A DNA stretch of 15,332 nt from MADRE2 sp964397015 (GTDB taxonomy: Bacteria > Desulfobacterota > Desulfobacteria > Desulfobacterales > Desulfobacteraceae): positions 1 to 15,332 of the forward strand of contig CAYNHL010000090.1 of the NCBI GenBank assembly GCA_964397015.1. The letters run 5' to 3'. How positions within the stretch are numbered: position 1 is the first letter of the stretch; each line of letters begins with the position of its first letter. A model generated the notes under the pieces. That model had not been told where the DNA came from. It worked only from the letters and a program-made list of their open reading frames with translations, and searched no databases. Positions 14,027 to 15,332 of this stretch are shown one piece after another. The translations under genes and the position numbers were made by a program.

Positions 14027-15332
14027 TGACCTATGATGTAATTATCGTGGGTGGCGGGCCCGCCGGGCTTTTTGCAGCTTTTCACCTGCTGGAGCACGAC
14101 CCCGGCCTCGAGGTCTTGATGATTGAAAAAGGGAAAAAACCCTTCAACCGCAAGTGCCCCAACCACAATCTCGAAAAATGCACCAGCTGCTCCCCGTGCA
14201 ATATCCTTTCAGGTATCGGTGGCGCCGGTCTGTATTCAGATGGCAAACTAAATTTCATCCCCAAGCTTGGTAAAACAGACCTGACCCAGTTCATGGATCT
14301 TTCAAGCGCCAAAGACCTGATAGCGGAGACTGAACAGATCTTTACCCGGTTCGGCATGGACGGTCCCGTATTCCCCACCGATATGGACCAGGCCAGGCTT
14401 ATCCGGAAGAAGGCAAAAAAACTCGGCATCGACCTGCTTTTGATCCGGCAGAAACACCTGGGCAGCGACAACCTGCCGGGTTACATAGCCCGGATGGCCG
14501 ACTACATTGAATCCAGGGGACTGACGATCCACACGAGTGAAACGGCTGTTGATATCATCTGTGCCCATGGCCGGGTCAAATATGTCACTACGGACAAGGC
14601 ATCCTACGCCACGAACAACGTGATCCTGGCCCCCGGCCGTGTCGGAGCCAACTGGGTCGCGTCAACTGCCCAAAAACACGGCATCAGCCTGAGCCAGCGC
14701 GGAATCGAGGTCGGGGTCAGAGTGGAAGTTCACAACGATATCATGGATGATATATGCAATGTGATCTATGACCCGACATTTTTTATCCAGACACCCAAAT
14801 ACGATGACCAGACAAGGACATTCTGCACCAATCAGGGGGGGTACATCAGCCTGGAAAACTACAACCGTTTTGTCTGTGTCAACGGGCATGCCTATTCAGA
14901 CCGGAAATCATCCAATACCAATTTCGCATTTTTATCAAAAGTGATCCTGACCGAGCCGGTTACCGACAACCAGGCCTATGGCGAATCCATTGGCAGGCTG
15001 GCCAGCATCATAGGAGGCGGAAAACCCATCCTGCAGCGATTCGGTGACCTTAAACGGGGGCGGAGATCCACATGGAAACGCATCCAGAAAGGCTACATAG
15101 AACCCACCATGACCCATGTGGTATGCGGAGATATTGCCATGGCGCTGCCGGAAAGAATCCTGTCCAACCTGATCGAGGGACTGGAATCGTTGAACCAGGT
15201 CATCCCCGGGGTTTCAAACGATGAAACTCTCTTGTATGCACCGGAAATAAAATTCTTTGCCACACAGGTCCAGACAGACAGGCATCTTGAAACAGCAGTA
15301 AAAGGCATGTTCGTGGCCGGTGACGGCCCCGG
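14023..15332 (+). CDS. FAD-dependent dehydrogenase (COG2509-like), 3' partial
   Basis: The frame is open from ATG 14023 to the right edge, about 436 residues, with perhaps a few tens missing. The N-terminal Rossmann motif VIIVGGGPAG (G10, G12, G15) binds FAD, and ends near residue 35 with the acidic residue of MIEKG. A cysteine set C45, C53, C56, C59 (KCPNH...KCTSCSPC) precedes GIGGAGLYSDGKLNF, a block I associate with the uncharacterised COG2509 dehydrogenases. The sequence ends in MFVAGDGPG, the usual C-terminal FAD contact. The cysteines could hold an Fe-S cluster or a zinc ion, and the spacing C-x2-C-x2-C is suggestive only. A second ATG at 14026 is equally possible as the start. The gene overlaps the CBM48 gene by 4 bases. 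The substrate is unknown. Confidence 0.88.
   Translation, partial: MMTYDVIIVGGGPAGLFAAFHLLEHDPGLEVLMIEKGKKPFNRKCPNHNLEKCTSCSPCNILSGIGGAGLYSDGKLNFIPKLGKTDLTQFMDLSSAKDLIAETEQIFTRFGMDGPVFPTDMDQARLIRKKAKKLGIDLLLIRQKHLGSDNLPGYIARMADYIESRGLTIHTSETAVDIICAHGRVKYVTTDKASYATNNVILAPGRVGANWVASTAQKHGISLSQRGIEVGVRVEVHNDIMDDICNVIYDPTFFIQTPKYDDQTRTFCTNQGGYISLENYNRFVCVNGHAYSDRKSSNTNFAFLSKVILTEPVTDNQAYGESIGRLASIIGGGKPILQRFGDLKRGRRSTWKRIQKGYIEPTMTHVVCGDIAMALPERILSNLIEGLESLNQVIPGVSNDETLLYAPEIKFFATQVQTDRHLETAVKGMFVAGDGP

Noticed and set aside
1..15332. CRISPR array, tRNA, rRNA, transposase or attachment site
   Set aside because: I looked for spaced direct repeats, tRNA-like cloverleaf ends and transposase motifs and saw none. 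The only tandem repeat is the short coding one in tatB.

Overview
The window looks like a piece of a strictly anaerobic, sulfate-reducing member of the Desulfobacterota, probably Desulfobacteraceae-like. The support is a periplasmic tetraheme c3-type cytochrome, an NfnAB-type bifurcating transhydrogenase, a CooT-like nickel protein with its DUF3842 neighbour, and a cobyrinate a,c-diamide synthase-family protein that could be the DsrN type. This placement is inferred from gene content; no rRNA or marker phylogeny is present.

Layout. Positions 1-1201 (+) are GC-rich and hold the C-terminal part of a ParB-like protein. It is translationally coupled to an SPL-family radical SAM gene that has lost its C-terminal third. 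At about 1198-1215 homology and base composition both change and a cobB/dsrN-like gene (+) begins, so this is either a real rearrangement or an assembly join. Next come an HDOD signalling protein and a hybrid histidine kinase with overlapping ends (2682-5958, +), closed by a bidirectional terminator. The minus-strand block 6056-9547 reads, from its upstream end, DEAD-box helicase, tatB, tatC, then the c3 cytochrome with its own strong promoter. The plus-strand nfnA-nfnB operon follows (9820-12111), with a terminator-like hairpin between the two subunit genes. A convergent hairpin separates it from a compact minus-strand operon tmk-DUF3842-cooT (12166-13499). Divergent from tmk, with well-formed promoters on both sides, is a plus-strand pair: a stand-alone CBM48 (glycogen-binding-like) protein that overlaps a COG2509-type FAD dehydrogenase running off the right edge.

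How the genes fit together. The cytochrome handles periplasmic electrons. TatBC exports folded cofactor proteins, typical for hydrogenases and formate dehydrogenases in this group. NfnAB links NADH, NADPH and ferredoxin in the cytoplasm. CooT suggests nickel handling, for example for CO dehydrogenase/acetyl-CoA synthase. The HDOD-kinase pair is a signalling unit with no obvious target here. Most of the window is ordinary core metabolism. The least understood items are the DUF3842-CooT pair, the CBM48-dehydrogenase pair, the intercistronic hairpin in nfnAB and the breakpoint near 1200. No tRNA, rRNA, CRISPR array, insertion sequence or attachment site was seen, and no stretch over 300 bases lacks a gene.
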